The position numbers were made by a program, and so were the translations under genes. Shown one piece after another: positions 8,833-18,250 of a stretch of 64,000 bases of DNA. This DNA is from Candidatus Avedoeria danica (lineage in GTDB: Bacteria > Chloroflexota > Anaerolineae > Epilineales > Epilineaceae). The notes beneath the pieces are model-generated. The model ran no database searches and was not told the origin of the DNA. It worked only from the letters and a program-made list of their open reading frames with translations. Where the stretch lies: contig JADJCV010000001.1 of NCBI GenBank assembly GCA_016703025.1, positions 124,001-188,000 on the forward strand, read 5' to 3'. The number at the start of each line of letters is the position of its first letter. Position 1 is the first letter of the stretch.

Positions 8833-9909
8833 TCACGCGCTGACCGAGCCCGCCGGCCCGCCGGTCGCCAATACCGCCGCCCCGATCGAGGGCCATGCCC
8901 GCCACCACCGCTCGAAGGTGCGCGTGCCCAGGATCGCCCAGGCCACGTCCGCCGCCGGGTCGCACCAGGCCAGGCAGCCGCTGGCGCCGACGTGGCCGAA
9001 GGAGTCGGGCGAGGCCTCGGCCGGCGTCCAATGGGGCGCCTTGTCGCCGCGCAGCTCGGCGCCGAGGCCCCATGGGCAGCGCGGCCAACGCAGCGACCCG
9101 AAGAGGCCGCCGCCGAGCCCGCCGGTCTGGTCGCGGGTGGCGTCGGCGAGGATGTCGGCGGGCAGGAAGCCGGCGGGCACACCGGCGTACGCCCGTACCA
9201 GCGCGAGCGCACCGGCGGCCGTCGTCAGCAGGCCGCCCCACGGCATGCCGAGCGATCGCCAGAAGGGCGAGTTGAAGGGCTCGAGCGCGGTGCCGGCATG
9301 GTCGCCGAGCTCGCCCGTCAGCACGGCCGGCGGGCGCGGCGGCTCGCTGCCGAGGGTGCCTTCGATGCCGAGCGGCGACAGCACGTGGGTTTCGAGCGCC
9401 TCGCGGATCGGCAGTCCGGTCCGCCGCTCGACGACGATGGCCAGCAGGCCGGAGCCGACGTTGCTGTACTGGACTTCGATCAGGGGCGCAGCCGCCGGCG
9501 GGGTCGCGAGGCAGGCGCGGACGAGAGCCGGCCAGTCGAGCCCCGGCGCGTACGGAGCAGCCTCGGGTGCGAGGTCGATCGGCAGGCCCGCCGTGTGGCT
9601 GAGCATGGTGCGAAGGGTCACGCCGTCCTGAGCGGCGGCGGCATCGGGCAGGTGCTTGGCCAGCGGATCGTCGAGCTCGAGCATCCCGTCAGCGACGAGG
9701 CGCAGGACCGCCAGCGCCGTCGCCAGCTTGGTGATCGAGGCCACCGGGAACAGCGAGTCCGTCGTCAAGGCGCGGCCGGCGGCGTCGGTGCCGAGCACGA
9801 GGTATTCGGGCACGTCGTGGCCGCGCGCCACGGCAAGGACGAGGCCGGGGACGGCGCGGTTGTGTAGGGCGGCTTCGGCGAGGGGGGCGATACGGGATTG
9901 CCAGGACAT
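8833..9909 (-). CDS. serine hydrolase, class C beta-lactamase family
   Basis: The 358-residue product has the three family motifs in order: SxxK as SITK (about residue 58, in FPVASITKLATAL), YxN as YSN (in VQYSNVGSGLLA), and HxG as HVGASG near residue 310. This is the penicillin-binding/esterase fold (Beta-lactamase, PF00144), often an esterase or D-amino peptidase. No signal peptide is evident, so it is probably cytoplasmic. It converges with the propeller gene, 18 bases between stops. Substrate unknown. Confidence 0.9.
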   Translation of the reverse strand: MSWQSRIAPLAEAALHNRAVPGLVLAVARGHDVPEYLVLGTDAAGRALTTDSLFPVASITKLATALAVLRLVADGMLELDDPLAKHLPDAAAAQDGVTLRTMLSHTAGLPIDLAPEAAPYAPGLDWPALVRACLATPPAAAPLIEVQYSNVGSGLLAIVVERRTGLPIREALETHVLSPLGIEGTLGSEPPRPPAVLTGELGDHAGTALEPFNSPFWRSLGMPWGGLLTTAAGALALVRAYAGVPAGFLPADILADATRDQTGGLGGGLFGSLRWPRCPWGLGAELRGDKAPHWTPAEASPDSFGHVGASGCLAWCDPAADVAWAILGTRTFERWWRAWPSIGAAVLATGGPAGSVSA

Positions 9910-9954
9910 GGTCGGCCCTCCTGCAGATGGGGAGGCGGCTGGACGGGACCGATT

Positions 9955-11271
9955 CTACTGCGTGGTGGAAACGGATCTGGACCCGCACTCCCCCGCCCGC
10001 CCCAGCAACAACGCCCGCTCCCGCCCGTTGCGCGTCATCCCCGCCGCCCGCTCGAACTCCGCGCGCGCCTCGTCGGAGCGCCCGAGCTTGGCCAGCAAGT
10101 CGCCCCGCACGCTCGGCAGCAGGTGGTATGCCTTGAGCGCCGGCTCCGCGACGAGCCCGTCGACGATCGCGAGGCCCTCCGCCGGACCGAACGCCATCGC
10201 CACGGCCACGGCGCGGTTCAGCTCGACGACGGGGGACGGGGCGAGTTGGGCGAGCGCGTCGTACTGCGCGGCGATGCGGCCCCAATCCGTATCCGTGGCG
10301 GTTCGCGCCCGAGCGTGGCAAGCGGCGATCGCGGCCTGGAGGGCGTACGGGCCGAGCGCACCGCCCTGTGCGGCGGCGAGCGCTGCCGCACGGTCGAGGG
10401 CTGCCAGGCCGCGGCGGATGAGGAGCTGGTCCCAGCGGCTACGGTTCTGGTCGAGCAGGAGGATCGGCTCGCCGGACGGGCCGACGCGCGCGTGCGTACG
10501 GGATGCCTGGATCTCGAGAAGGGCGACGAGGCCGTGCACTTCGGGCTCGCCGGGCGCGAGGCCGGCCAGGATGCGGGCCAGGCGGAGCGCCTCGTCGCAC
10601 AGCGCCGGCCGGAGCCAGTCGTCCCCGGCGGTGGTCGAGTAGCCTTCGTTGAAGATCAGGTAGATGACCTCGAGGACGGACGAAAGGCGGGCGGCACGGT
10701 CGGCGCCGCGCGGGACCTCGAACGGGACGCGCGCCTCGGCAAGGGTCCGCTTGGCGCGGACGATCCGCTGCGCGACGGTCGCTTCGGCGACGAGGAAGGC
10801 GCGGGCGATCTCGTCCGTCGTCAGGCCGCCGAGGAGGCGGAGCGTGAGCGCGACACGCGCTTCCGTGGACAGGACGGGGTGGCAGGCGATGAAGACGAGC
10901 CGCAGCAGGTCGTCGCCGACGTCGTCATCGGCATCGACCCCGACCCCGTCGAGCGCCGCGTCGCGGTCCGCCGCGGCGTCGTCGTGCTCGGCCTCGAGGG
11001 TGTGCGCGATGGCCGCGTACTTCACGTCGAGCCGCTCGGCGCGCCGGAACTGGTCGATCGCCCGGTGCTTGGCCGCGGCCATGAGCCAGGCGCCCGGGTT
11101 GTCCGGGACGCCTGACTCAGGCCACTGCTTGAGCGCGCTGACGAGCGCGTCTTGGGCGAGGTCCTCGGCCAGGCCGACATCGCGGACGATGCGGGTGAGG
11201 CCGGCGATCAGGCGCGCGGACTCGATCCGCCAGACGGCGTCGATGGCGCGGTGGGTGGCGGACGTCGGCAT
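9955..11271 (-). CDS. ECF sigma factor with C-terminal TPR-like extension (ECF42-like)
   Basis: The 438-residue protein has sigma-2 (IDAVWRIESARLIAGL to AIDQFRRAERLD), a linker, and sigma-4 (LTLRLLGGLTTDEIARAFL, VAQRIVRAKRTLAEARV), followed by a long C-terminal domain beginning LSSVLEVIYLIFNEGY and containing NRSRWD. That arrangement is the DUF6596-bearing group called ECF42, which has no anti-sigma factor and is encoded beside DGPF/YCII proteins, exactly as here. I chose ATG 11271 (MPTSATHRA) over an in-frame start at 11328 inside a repeat array. It directs RNA polymerase to its own target genes, likely including the DGPF gene upstream. Confidence 0.92.
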   Translation of the reverse strand: MPTSATHRAIDAVWRIESARLIAGLTRIVRDVGLAEDLAQDALVSALKQWPESGVPDNPGAWLMAAAKHRAIDQFRRAERLDVKYAAIAHTLEAEHDDAAADRDAALDGVGVDADDDVGDDLLRLVFIACHPVLSTEARVALTLRLLGGLTTDEIARAFLVAEATVAQRIVRAKRTLAEARVPFEVPRGADRAARLSSVLEVIYLIFNEGYSTTAGDDWLRPALCDEALRLARILAGLAPGEPEVHGLVALLEIQASRTHARVGPSGEPILLLDQNRSRWDQLLIRRGLAALDRAAALAAAQGGALGPYALQAAIAACHARARTATDTDWGRIAAQYDALAQLAPSPVVELNRAVAVAMAFGPAEGLAIVDGLVAEPALKAYHLLPSVRGDLLAKLGRSDEARAEFERAAGMTRNGRERALLLGRAGECGSRSVSTTQ

Positions 11272-11303
11272 GGTTCGATCATCACATATCCCACCGCGAC
11301 GGT

Positions 11304-11391
11304 CATGTTTCACCTGGGCGATCGTCACGATTCACCCGGGTGACCGTCGCGACTCGCCTGAGTGACCGTCGCGATTCACCCGGGTAACCGT
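11304..11391. repeat. four tandem 22-bp repeats with palindromic cores
   Basis: Units occupy 11304-11325, 11326-11347, 11348-11369 and 11370-11391 with no gaps. The second unit contains the perfect 12-bp palindrome TCACCCGGGTGA; the others are degenerate versions. The array fills most of the space between the DGPF stop and the sigma-factor start, 32 bases before the latter. It could be an operator array or a set of RNA hairpins in the operon transcript. Confidence 0.9.
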
Positions 11392-11445
11392 CAGGCTTCG
11401 GCGGGCGTCTGCGATGAGCAGGCCGCCGAGCAGCGCGGCGACCGC

Positions 11446-11877
11446 CTACGACGCCTGCTGCGCCTCCACCTTCGCCCGCAGCCGATCCTCCTGCTCACGC
11501 AGCTCCGGCGTGTACTCGGCGCCGAAGTCCTCGGCCTCGAACACCGGCCGGATCTCGATCTCGGACGGCCCGAGCATCGGGTTCGGGCAGCGCTTCACCC
11601 ACTCGATCGCCTCGTCCATCGACCGCACCTGCCAGAGCCAGAAGCCTGCGACAAGCTCCTTGGTCTCGGCGAACGGGCCGTCGACGACGGTGCGGTTCGT
11701 GCCCGCGAACTGGACGCGGGCGCCCTTCGTGCTCGGATGGAGGCCCTCGCCGGCCAGCATGATGCCGGCGTTTACGAGCTGCTCGTTGTAGGCGCCCATC
11801 TCGGTCATCCGCTGCTCGCTCGGCATGACGCCGGCTTCGGAATCCGCGGTGGCCTTCACGATCACCATGACGCGCAT
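11446..11877 (-). CDS. DGPF/YCII-related protein
   Basis: The 143-residue product starts MRVMVIVKATADSEAG and contains DGPFAETKELVAGFW, the hallmark of the DGPF (YCII-related, PF03795) family. AGGAGAG precedes the ATG at 11877 with good spacing, so a longer in-frame reading to 12048 is not the protein start. These small proteins form a ferredoxin-like dimer; they accompany ECF41/ECF42 sigma factors and are their main regulon members. The biochemical role is not established. Confidence 0.92.
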   Translation of the reverse strand: MRVMVIVKATADSEAGVMPSEQRMTEMGAYNEQLVNAGIMLAGEGLHPSTKGARVQFAGTNRTVVDGPFAETKELVAGFWLWQVRSMDEAIEWVKRCPNPMLGPSEIEIRPVFEAEDFGAEYTPELREQEDRLRAKVEAQQAS

Positions 11878-11952
11878 CGTTCGCTCTCCTTGTCGCTGGT
11901 TACTGGTTCGAGTTCTGGTTGCGAGGCCCGCTTGACCGGCCTCTACACCAGC

Positions 11953-11979
11953 GTCGAACGGCGCGACGCGAAATCGACA
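11953..11979 (-). promoter_or_regulatory. candidate ECF42 promoter of the DGPF gene
   Basis: On the minus strand TGTCGA (rc of 11974-11979) is followed by exactly 17 bases and then CGAC (rc of 11953-11956). As I recall, the ECF42 consensus is TGTCGA at -35 and CGA[TC] at -10. The predicted start of transcription would give a leader of about 70 bases before the ATG at 11877. Confidence 0.6.
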
Positions 11980-12107
11980 TGGCGGGCCGAAGTCCGTCGC
12001 GACTTGTCCGGATGCACTCACGCGCCCGTCGGGTCTAACACGTCGCATGGATCCGCAGGGAAATCTAGCACGCCACCGCGGCTGTGGTCACGCTTGCCAC
12101 CCTCTGA

Positions 12108-12113
12108 TAAACT
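12108..12113 (+). promoter_or_regulatory. candidate -10 box of the MNT/HEPN operon
   Basis: TAAACT ends six bases before the ATG at 12120, and no Shine-Dalgarno is present, so a leaderless start is possible. The -35 region (TGGTCA at 12085-12090) is weak. Confidence 0.3.
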
Positions 12114-12119
12114 GCCTCT

Positions 12120-12509
12120 ATGTTGACCCCACCGCCCCTTCCACCACCCACGGTAACCGCAGCCCACCGCGCCACCGTCCGCCGCCGCAACGCCGAAGAC
12201 GCCGCCGCCCGCGCCGCCAAGCGCGATCGCGCATGGTCGGCCGCACGCTCCTGCGCGGCGCTCCTCCGCGAGCGCTTCGGCGCCGAGCGTATCGTGGTGT
12301 TCGGGTCTCTGATCGAGAACGAGGGGCGCTGGTTTGGCACCCGCTCCGACATCGACCTTGCCGCGTGGGGCATTCGGGACGACGACTACTTCACGGCGGT
12401 AGGTCAGTTGCAGGGCGTCGCCGCCGAGTTCGGAGTCGACCTCGTGGCCATGGAGCGCTGCCCGGATCATCTGAGGGCGACGGTCGAGGAATACGGGGTG
12501 GCGCTGTGA
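12120..12509 (+). CDS. MNT-type nucleotidyltransferase antitoxin
   Basis: The 129-residue protein carries the minimal nucleotidyltransferase signature VVFGSLIENEGRWFGTRSDIDLAAWG: GS, then 13 residues, then DID. The usual spacing in MntA proteins is about ten, so the loop is longer here. A third acidic residue is in GVDLVAME. In MNT/HEPN modules this enzyme AMPylates the HEPN partner and silences it. Its stop (TGA 12507-12509) overlaps the GTG start of the next gene. The N-terminal 45 residues are Pro-, Arg- and Ala-rich. Confidence 0.85.
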   Translation: MLTPPPLPPPTVTAAHRATVRRRNAEDAAARAAKRDRAWSAARSCAALLRERFGAERIVVFGSLIENEGRWFGTRSDIDLAAWGIRDDDYFTAVGQLQGVAAEFGVDLVAMERCPDHLRATVEEYGVAL

Positions 12510-12985
12510 GGCCAAGCTACCGGACGCTGGCCGGCCGCATCAGGCAGGAGATGCCCGCCCTGGCGCGTGTGACCCAGCGCGCTGCAGGATCGCTGGCGGC
12601 GGCACGGCACGCTGATGACGATCGCTACGTCGACGCGGCAGCGCTCAACCTCCACGCATTCTATTCAGGCGTCGAGCGGCTGTTCGAGCAAGTGGCGCGG
12701 CAGGTGGACGACACCTTGCCCGAAGGGCCGAGTTGGCACGCCGAACTCCTGGCCCAAATGGCCGCCCCGGTCACGGACGTCCGGCCGCCGGTCATCACTT
12801 CCGACCTACACGCCACGCTCGATCGCTACCGCGGCTTTCGGCACGTAGTGCGCAACGCCTACACCTACAACCTCGATGCCGGGCAAATCGATGTGCTGGT
12901 TACGGACGTTGGAGTCACGATGGCGATGGTGACGGCCCAGTTGGCGGCATTTGCCGATTGGTTGGACGCGGCTGCAGTGGAGTAG
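12506..12985 (+). CDS. HEPN (HepT-like) toxin
   Basis: The 159-residue all-helical product begins with the GTG at 12506, overlapping the antitoxin stop. It has NLHAFYSGVERLFEQVA in the first half and FRHVVRNAYTYNLD near residue 114. Related HepT-like proteins read FRHxxRHxY at this place; here the second His is Asn (RNAY), though the RN combination occurs in other HEPN ribonucleases. The family cuts RNA when not AMPylated. Pairing with the nucleotidyltransferase makes the assignment firm, but whether the enzyme is active is not certain. Confidence 0.82.
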   Translation: MRPSYRTLAGRIRQEMPALARVTQRAAGSLAAARHADDDRYVDAAALNLHAFYSGVERLFEQVARQVDDTLPEGPSWHAELLAQMAAPVTDVRPPVITSDLHATLDRYRGFRHVVRNAYTYNLDAGQIDVLVTDVGVTMAMVTAQLAAFADWLDAAAVE

Positions 12986-13270
<285 letters not shown>

Positions 13271-13990
13271 TCACGCGCTGAAGGGCATGAACACCTGCCG
13301 AATGAAGTCGCGCTCGGGAACCTCGCGGTCGTCGAACGCGCGCAGAAGGTCGGTCGGGTCGTAGGGTTCCGAAGCGATCGATAGTTCCCAATCGTCGGCG
13401 GCCCGGACGTCCAGGAATGCGACCCGCGCCACCGGTGTCGGCGCGCAGCCGACCGAACCTGGGTTCACGTAGCGCGTCGCGGCGCCCGTCAGGTCGGCGG
13501 CGGTGTGATCGTGCCCGTAGAACGTCATCCACGCCCCGCCCCCGAACAACGCGTCGGCCTCCTCGCCCGTCCGCGGCGCAAATCGAGCCGAGAGGAACTC
13601 GTCGTTCGGCCGGAGCGGGAAGTGCAGGAGTTCGATCGCGCCGGCCGGCGTCTCGAGCCGCAGGTTGTACGGCCAGGCGGCGACGACGCCGCGCAGCTCG
13701 TCGCCCAGCTGGGCGTGCGTCCAGACTTGGTGCGCCCGCTCGCCGACGCTCATCCAGTCCGGCCGCGGGTCGGGCAGGCCGAAGGCGTACCAGGCGTCGT
13801 GGTTGCCCATCAGGCAGCGCGTGGCGGGGCGGGCGAGGAGGAGCTCGAGGCACTCGCGCGGGTAGGGGCCGGTGCCGATCGCGTCGCCGGTGTGGACGGT
13901 GAGGTCGGGGGCAAAGCGGTCGACGGCGGCGAGGGCGGCGCGGAGGGCGGGGAGGTTGGCGTGGGCGTCGGTGAGGATGGCTAGGCGCAT
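13271..13990 (-). CDS. YfcE/MJ0936-type metallophosphoesterase
   Basis: The 239-residue enzyme has the calcineurin-like signature in order: TDAHANL (DxH, near residue 6), HTGDAIGTG (GD), MGNHDAW (GNHD), LLHFP and YGHDHT (GHxH). It belongs to the Metallophos_2 group that hydrolyses phosphodiesters or phosphomonoesters using two metal ions. I chose ATG 13990 (MRLAILTD), where the fold starts. Family members usually read SDxHGN in the first motif; here it is TDAHAN. The natural substrate is unknown. Confidence 0.9.
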   Translation of the reverse strand: MRLAILTDAHANLPALRAALAAVDRFAPDLTVHTGDAIGTGPYPRECLELLLARPATRCLMGNHDAWYAFGLPDPRPDWMSVGERAHQVWTHAQLGDELRGVVAAWPYNLRLETPAGAIELLHFPLRPNDEFLSARFAPRTGEEADALFGGGAWMTFYGHDHTAADLTGAATRYVNPGSVGCAPTPVARVAFLDVRAADDWELSIASEPYDPTDLLRAFDDREVPERDFIRQVFMPFSA

Positions 13991-14043
13991 GGTGTTCTGA
14001 CGTTCATGCAAAGTGTCGTGCGATGGGCGAGCGCCCAAAGATG

Positions 14044-14250
14044 CTACAACGCAACGTCTAGCGGTGCCTGCTTCACGGCGCTGACACGTAACACGGAAAA
14101 GCCGAGCACATTGCCCTCCTCGTCAACCTTCTCCATCACCTGATCATTCGTTGTCTCCCGAAAGAACCCTGGCCTGTTATCGAAGATCACCTCAAGGAAG
14201 TCACCCTCCGCGTCATACCAGATCTTCACTTTTCGTTTGGCGAGGGCCAT
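14044..14250 (-). CDS. DUF2283 family protein
   Basis: The 68-residue protein has the DUF2283 pattern: VKIWYDAEGDFLEVIFD then EVFRET-like loop and GFSVLRVS. It is commonly the second gene of a pair with a small barnase/EndoU-like or DUF4258-like protein, as here, and is thought to be the antitoxin-like member. Its ATG lies inside the 3' end of the decayed partner gene. The gene looks intact even though its partner is broken. Confidence 0.85.
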   Translation of the reverse strand: MALAKRKVKIWYDAEGDFLEVIFDNRPGFFRETTNDQVMEKVDEEGNVLGFSVLRVSAVKQAPLDVAL

Positions 14251-14430
14251 ATCGGCACTCCTTGCTTGACCCGGTCGGTCAGATAGGCGGTTAGGACAAA
14301 CGCATCATGTTCGAGGGTCTTCCTCGATGGCCGCTTCCATCGACACCATCTCGGGGTGGTCGAGAATATGGGCGCGTCGCTCATCCGTGAAGCGGATAGC
14401 CAGGCCCTGGAAGTCGTGAAGGAGGATCAT
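14226..14430 (-). pseudogene. decayed partner of DUF2283 (toxin-like, internally deleted)
   Basis: From ATG 14430 the frame reads MILLHDFQGLAIRFTDERR, then AHILDHPEMVSMEAAIEE, the usual N-terminus of the DUF2283 partner, and stops at 14305. Immediately after, in another frame, lies HDAFVLTAYLTDRVKQG followed by VPIWPSPNEK and a stop at 14226, the usual C-terminus. Intact partners, as I recall them, are about 100 residues, so roughly 40 central codons are missing and the remaining parts are out of frame. The likely cause is an internal deletion. Confidence 0.75.
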
Positions 14431-14588
14431 GCGTCCGGGGTTGATGGGGCCATCACGTACTTGGTCAAGGCTCGCCCATGCATCGGCGGCAACTCCATCT
14501 GTAGCGGGGTGAGCAAGCACAAGTCCACGACGAGCATGGTACGCGCTCGCCGAAGCCGAGCCAAGGCGGCTGGCGAATCCAATGGTGA

Positions 14589-15077
14589 TCAGAGCCCGAA
14601 CCACGCTCGAACGAGCGGCAACCGCGCCCCGAGCTCGCCCGCCAACGCCGGCGGTGCGGCGAGCGGCACCCAATACAGTTCGAACGCCACCGGCGGCCCG
14701 CCGTCCGAGCGATGCGCCTCGACATGGCGCCAGCGTTCGCGACGGGCGCCGTCGACCGCATCGACCGCATCGACCCCATCGCCTGCATCGACAACCGCGT
14801 GGAAGAAGTGTCGCCGCGCCGTCGCCTCGACGCCGTAGGGCCGCAGGTCCACGTCCTCGATGCCCAGCGCGGCGACGAGCCGAATGCCCTCCAGCCCGGT
14901 CTCTTCGTACGCCTCACGCAGCGCGGCGGCCGCCACGGCCTCGCCGTCGTCGACCGTCCCGGCGGGCACCTGGGTGCCGGCGGCCGGGTGATCGACATGG
15001 TCGAAGACGAGCAACTGGGGCGTCGCCGCCGGGCCGTCGAGGCGGGTGATGTAGACGACGGCCTTGCGGATGATCAA
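14589..15077 (-). CDS. NUDIX hydrolase
   Basis: The 162-residue enzyme has a complete Nudix box, GTVDDGEAVAAAALREAYEE then TGL (G-x5-E-x7-REAxEETGL). It starts with TTG at 15077; the first bases overlap the stop of the doc gene (TTGA), and GGAG precedes it. The central loop contains DAGDGVDAVDAVDGA, encoded by a 9-bp tandem repeat, not typical of the family. The substrate, a nucleoside diphosphate linked to another moiety, cannot be predicted. It is the third gene of an AbrB-Doc-NUDIX operon. Confidence 0.88.
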   Translation of the reverse strand: MIIRKAVVYITRLDGPAATPQLLVFDHVDHPAAGTQVPAGTVDDGEAVAAAALREAYEETGLEGIRLVAALGIEDVDLRPYGVEATARRHFFHAVVDAGDGVDAVDAVDGARRERWRHVEAHRSDGGPPVAFELYWVPLAAPPALAGELGARLPLVRAWFGL

Positions 15078-15472
15078 CTCCGCGACTCCGAGTTCAACCG
15101 GAACCAGTCGGCGATGGCGCCTTCGGAGTATTGTCCATCGATCATCCCGATGACGATGTCATACGCATCCGGTTCCGACGCCGTGAGCTGCAGACCGTTC
15201 CAGACGAGAAACGTCGCCGCCGCGGCGAAAGCCACCCGCTTGTTTCCGTCGACATAGCCGTGATTCATGGCGAGGCCAAACAAGTAAGAGGCGGCCAGGG
15301 CCGGAAGATCGGAGTCCGGTTCGTACGCGAGACGTTGTTGCGGGCGCATGAGCGCGGACTCGATCAAGTCATCGCCGCCAGCGCGAACACCGGGTGAGCC
15401 GCCATGCTCGCGAAGCATTTCCTCATGCATCACGTCCACGAGCCTACGCGACAACCATCGGGGTTCGCTCAC
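15074..15472 (-). CDS. doc: Doc-type Fic-fold toxin
   Basis: The 132-residue protein has the Doc signature NHGYVDGNKRVAFAAAATFL, i.e. H-x5-GNKR of the Fic fold, near residue 70. Doc kinases phosphorylate EF-Tu and stop translation. It starts with GTG at 15472, three bases after the antitoxin stop, and its own stop overlaps the NUDIX start, so the three genes are translationally linked. The upstream partner is AbrB-like rather than Phd-like. The active-site His is present, so the toxin appears intact. Confidence 0.9.
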   Translation of the reverse strand: MSEPRWLSRRLVDVMHEEMLREHGGSPGVRAGGDDLIESALMRPQQRLAYEPDSDLPALAASYLFGLAMNHGYVDGNKRVAFAAAATFLVWNGLQLTASEPDAYDIVIGMIDGQYSEGAIADWFRLNSESRS

Positions 15473-15475
15473 GGG

Positions 15476-15703
15476 CTACTCCGCAAGGCGCTTCAACGTG
15501 TTCCTGTATTGCCGCCGAACGTGATCGAACGCCTTGATTGCGTCGCTGAACGCAGGGTCGTATGGAGTGAGGAGGACGCCTCCATCCGTCTCGATCGCGA
15601 AGATGGTGTCTCCAGGCTTAACGTGAAGTCGATCCGCCATGTCCTTGGGAAGCGTGGCCGTAACCGACCCGCCAGCCTGCCGCAACGTGATCTCCCGTAC
15701 CAT
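15476..15703 (-). CDS. AbrB/MazE-like antitoxin
   Basis: The 75-residue product opens VREITLRQAGGSVTATLP, a SpoVT/AbrB swapped-hairpin DNA-binding domain, followed by a C-terminal helix (AFDHVRRQYRNTLKRLAE) that would wrap the toxin. ATG 15703 is preferred because GGAGG sits six bases upstream; the ATG at 15709 directly abuts that sequence. It is expected to neutralise Doc and repress the operon. Confidence 0.85.
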   Translation of the reverse strand: MVREITLRQAGGSVTATLPKDMADRLHVKPGDTIFAIETDGGVLLTPYDPAFSDAIKAFDHVRRQYRNTLKRLAE

Positions 15704-15732
15704 GCGCATCCTCCATGATGAGAAGCTCCGAG

Positions 15733-15752
15733 TGTAGCACAATGGTGCTACA
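15733..15752. promoter_or_regulatory. operator palindrome of the AbrB-Doc operon
   Basis: TGTAGCAC (15733-15740) and GTGCTACA (15745-15752) form a perfect 8+4+8 inverted repeat 30 bases upstream of the antitoxin start. On the minus strand TACACT at 15731-15736 could be the -10 box, so a bound AbrB-type dimer would cover the promoter. Confidence 0.65.
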
Positions 15753-15760
15753 TGGGCGGC

Positions 15761-15791
15761 TTGACCCCCCGCCCACCCTCTGCGCTATAGT
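15761..15791 (+). promoter_or_regulatory. putative glmS promoter
   Basis: TTGACC (15761-15766) and TATAGT (15786-15791) are separated by 19 bases, slightly long. It abuts the divergent AbrB operator. Transcription from here would give a leader of nearly 500 bases before glmS. Confidence 0.45.
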
Positions 15792-16291
15792 GCCGCCGTT
15801 CCCATCGTGACCCCGTGACGCTCGATGGCACACGTTCGCGCCCATTCCTGCCGACCCTCCCTCGAAAGGCCCAAGCCGCGCCACCCACCCCGCCCCCGGT
15901 CCCGCGCCGACCGACCCCGAGCAGCCAAGCACCAGGACTCCCCCATCGCCCGCACCGCACCCAGTGCGCCGCCGTTCGACGACGATCGACGAGGCGCCCG
16001 CCGTGCGACGGGCACCCCGCGGCGGGTAGCGGCCGACGCCGGGGCGGGCAGAGTCGACGAGGTGGAGGTTCCCGGACGCGCCGGGCTAACCCGCGGCAAC
16101 GGGCGACGAATCGTCGTCGCAAGCGGCCGAGAACGGGGAACATTCGACAGATCGGTGGATGCCTCCTGGGCCGGCACAGCCCAAGGTCTGCTCTCCTGAA
16201 CCCAACAAGCCGCCGCCAAAACCACCGGGTGACCGGCGGGACAACGCGGCCGGCAGTGCCCCCGACGTTGAAACGAATCAGGAGAGTCCCC
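15792..16291 (+). other. long untranslated stretch before glmS
   Basis: About 500 bases without a convincing gene. Frames here are rich in Pro and Arg with no recognisable protein. I do not see the conserved core of the glmS ribozyme. AGGAGA precedes the glmS start. It may be a long regulatory leader, or hold a second promoter closer to the gene. Confidence 0.5.
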
Positions 16292-18205
<1,914 letters not shown>

Positions 18206-18250
18206 ACGGGATCGACGACGCGATGACCGGCCGGCGCTAGGCGATTCGCG

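Noticed and set aside
11304..11391. CRISPR array
   Set aside because: Repeats are contiguous with no spacers, are only 22 bp, and no cas genes are near.
11900..11935. GGTTCGAGTT resembling a tRNA T-arm
   Set aside because: No matching acceptor, D-arm or anticodon arm around it; it is the leader of the DGPF gene.
15815..16291. Long N-terminal extension of GlmS
   Set aside because: GlmS needs Cys at position 2 after Met removal; AGGAGA precedes ATG 16292.
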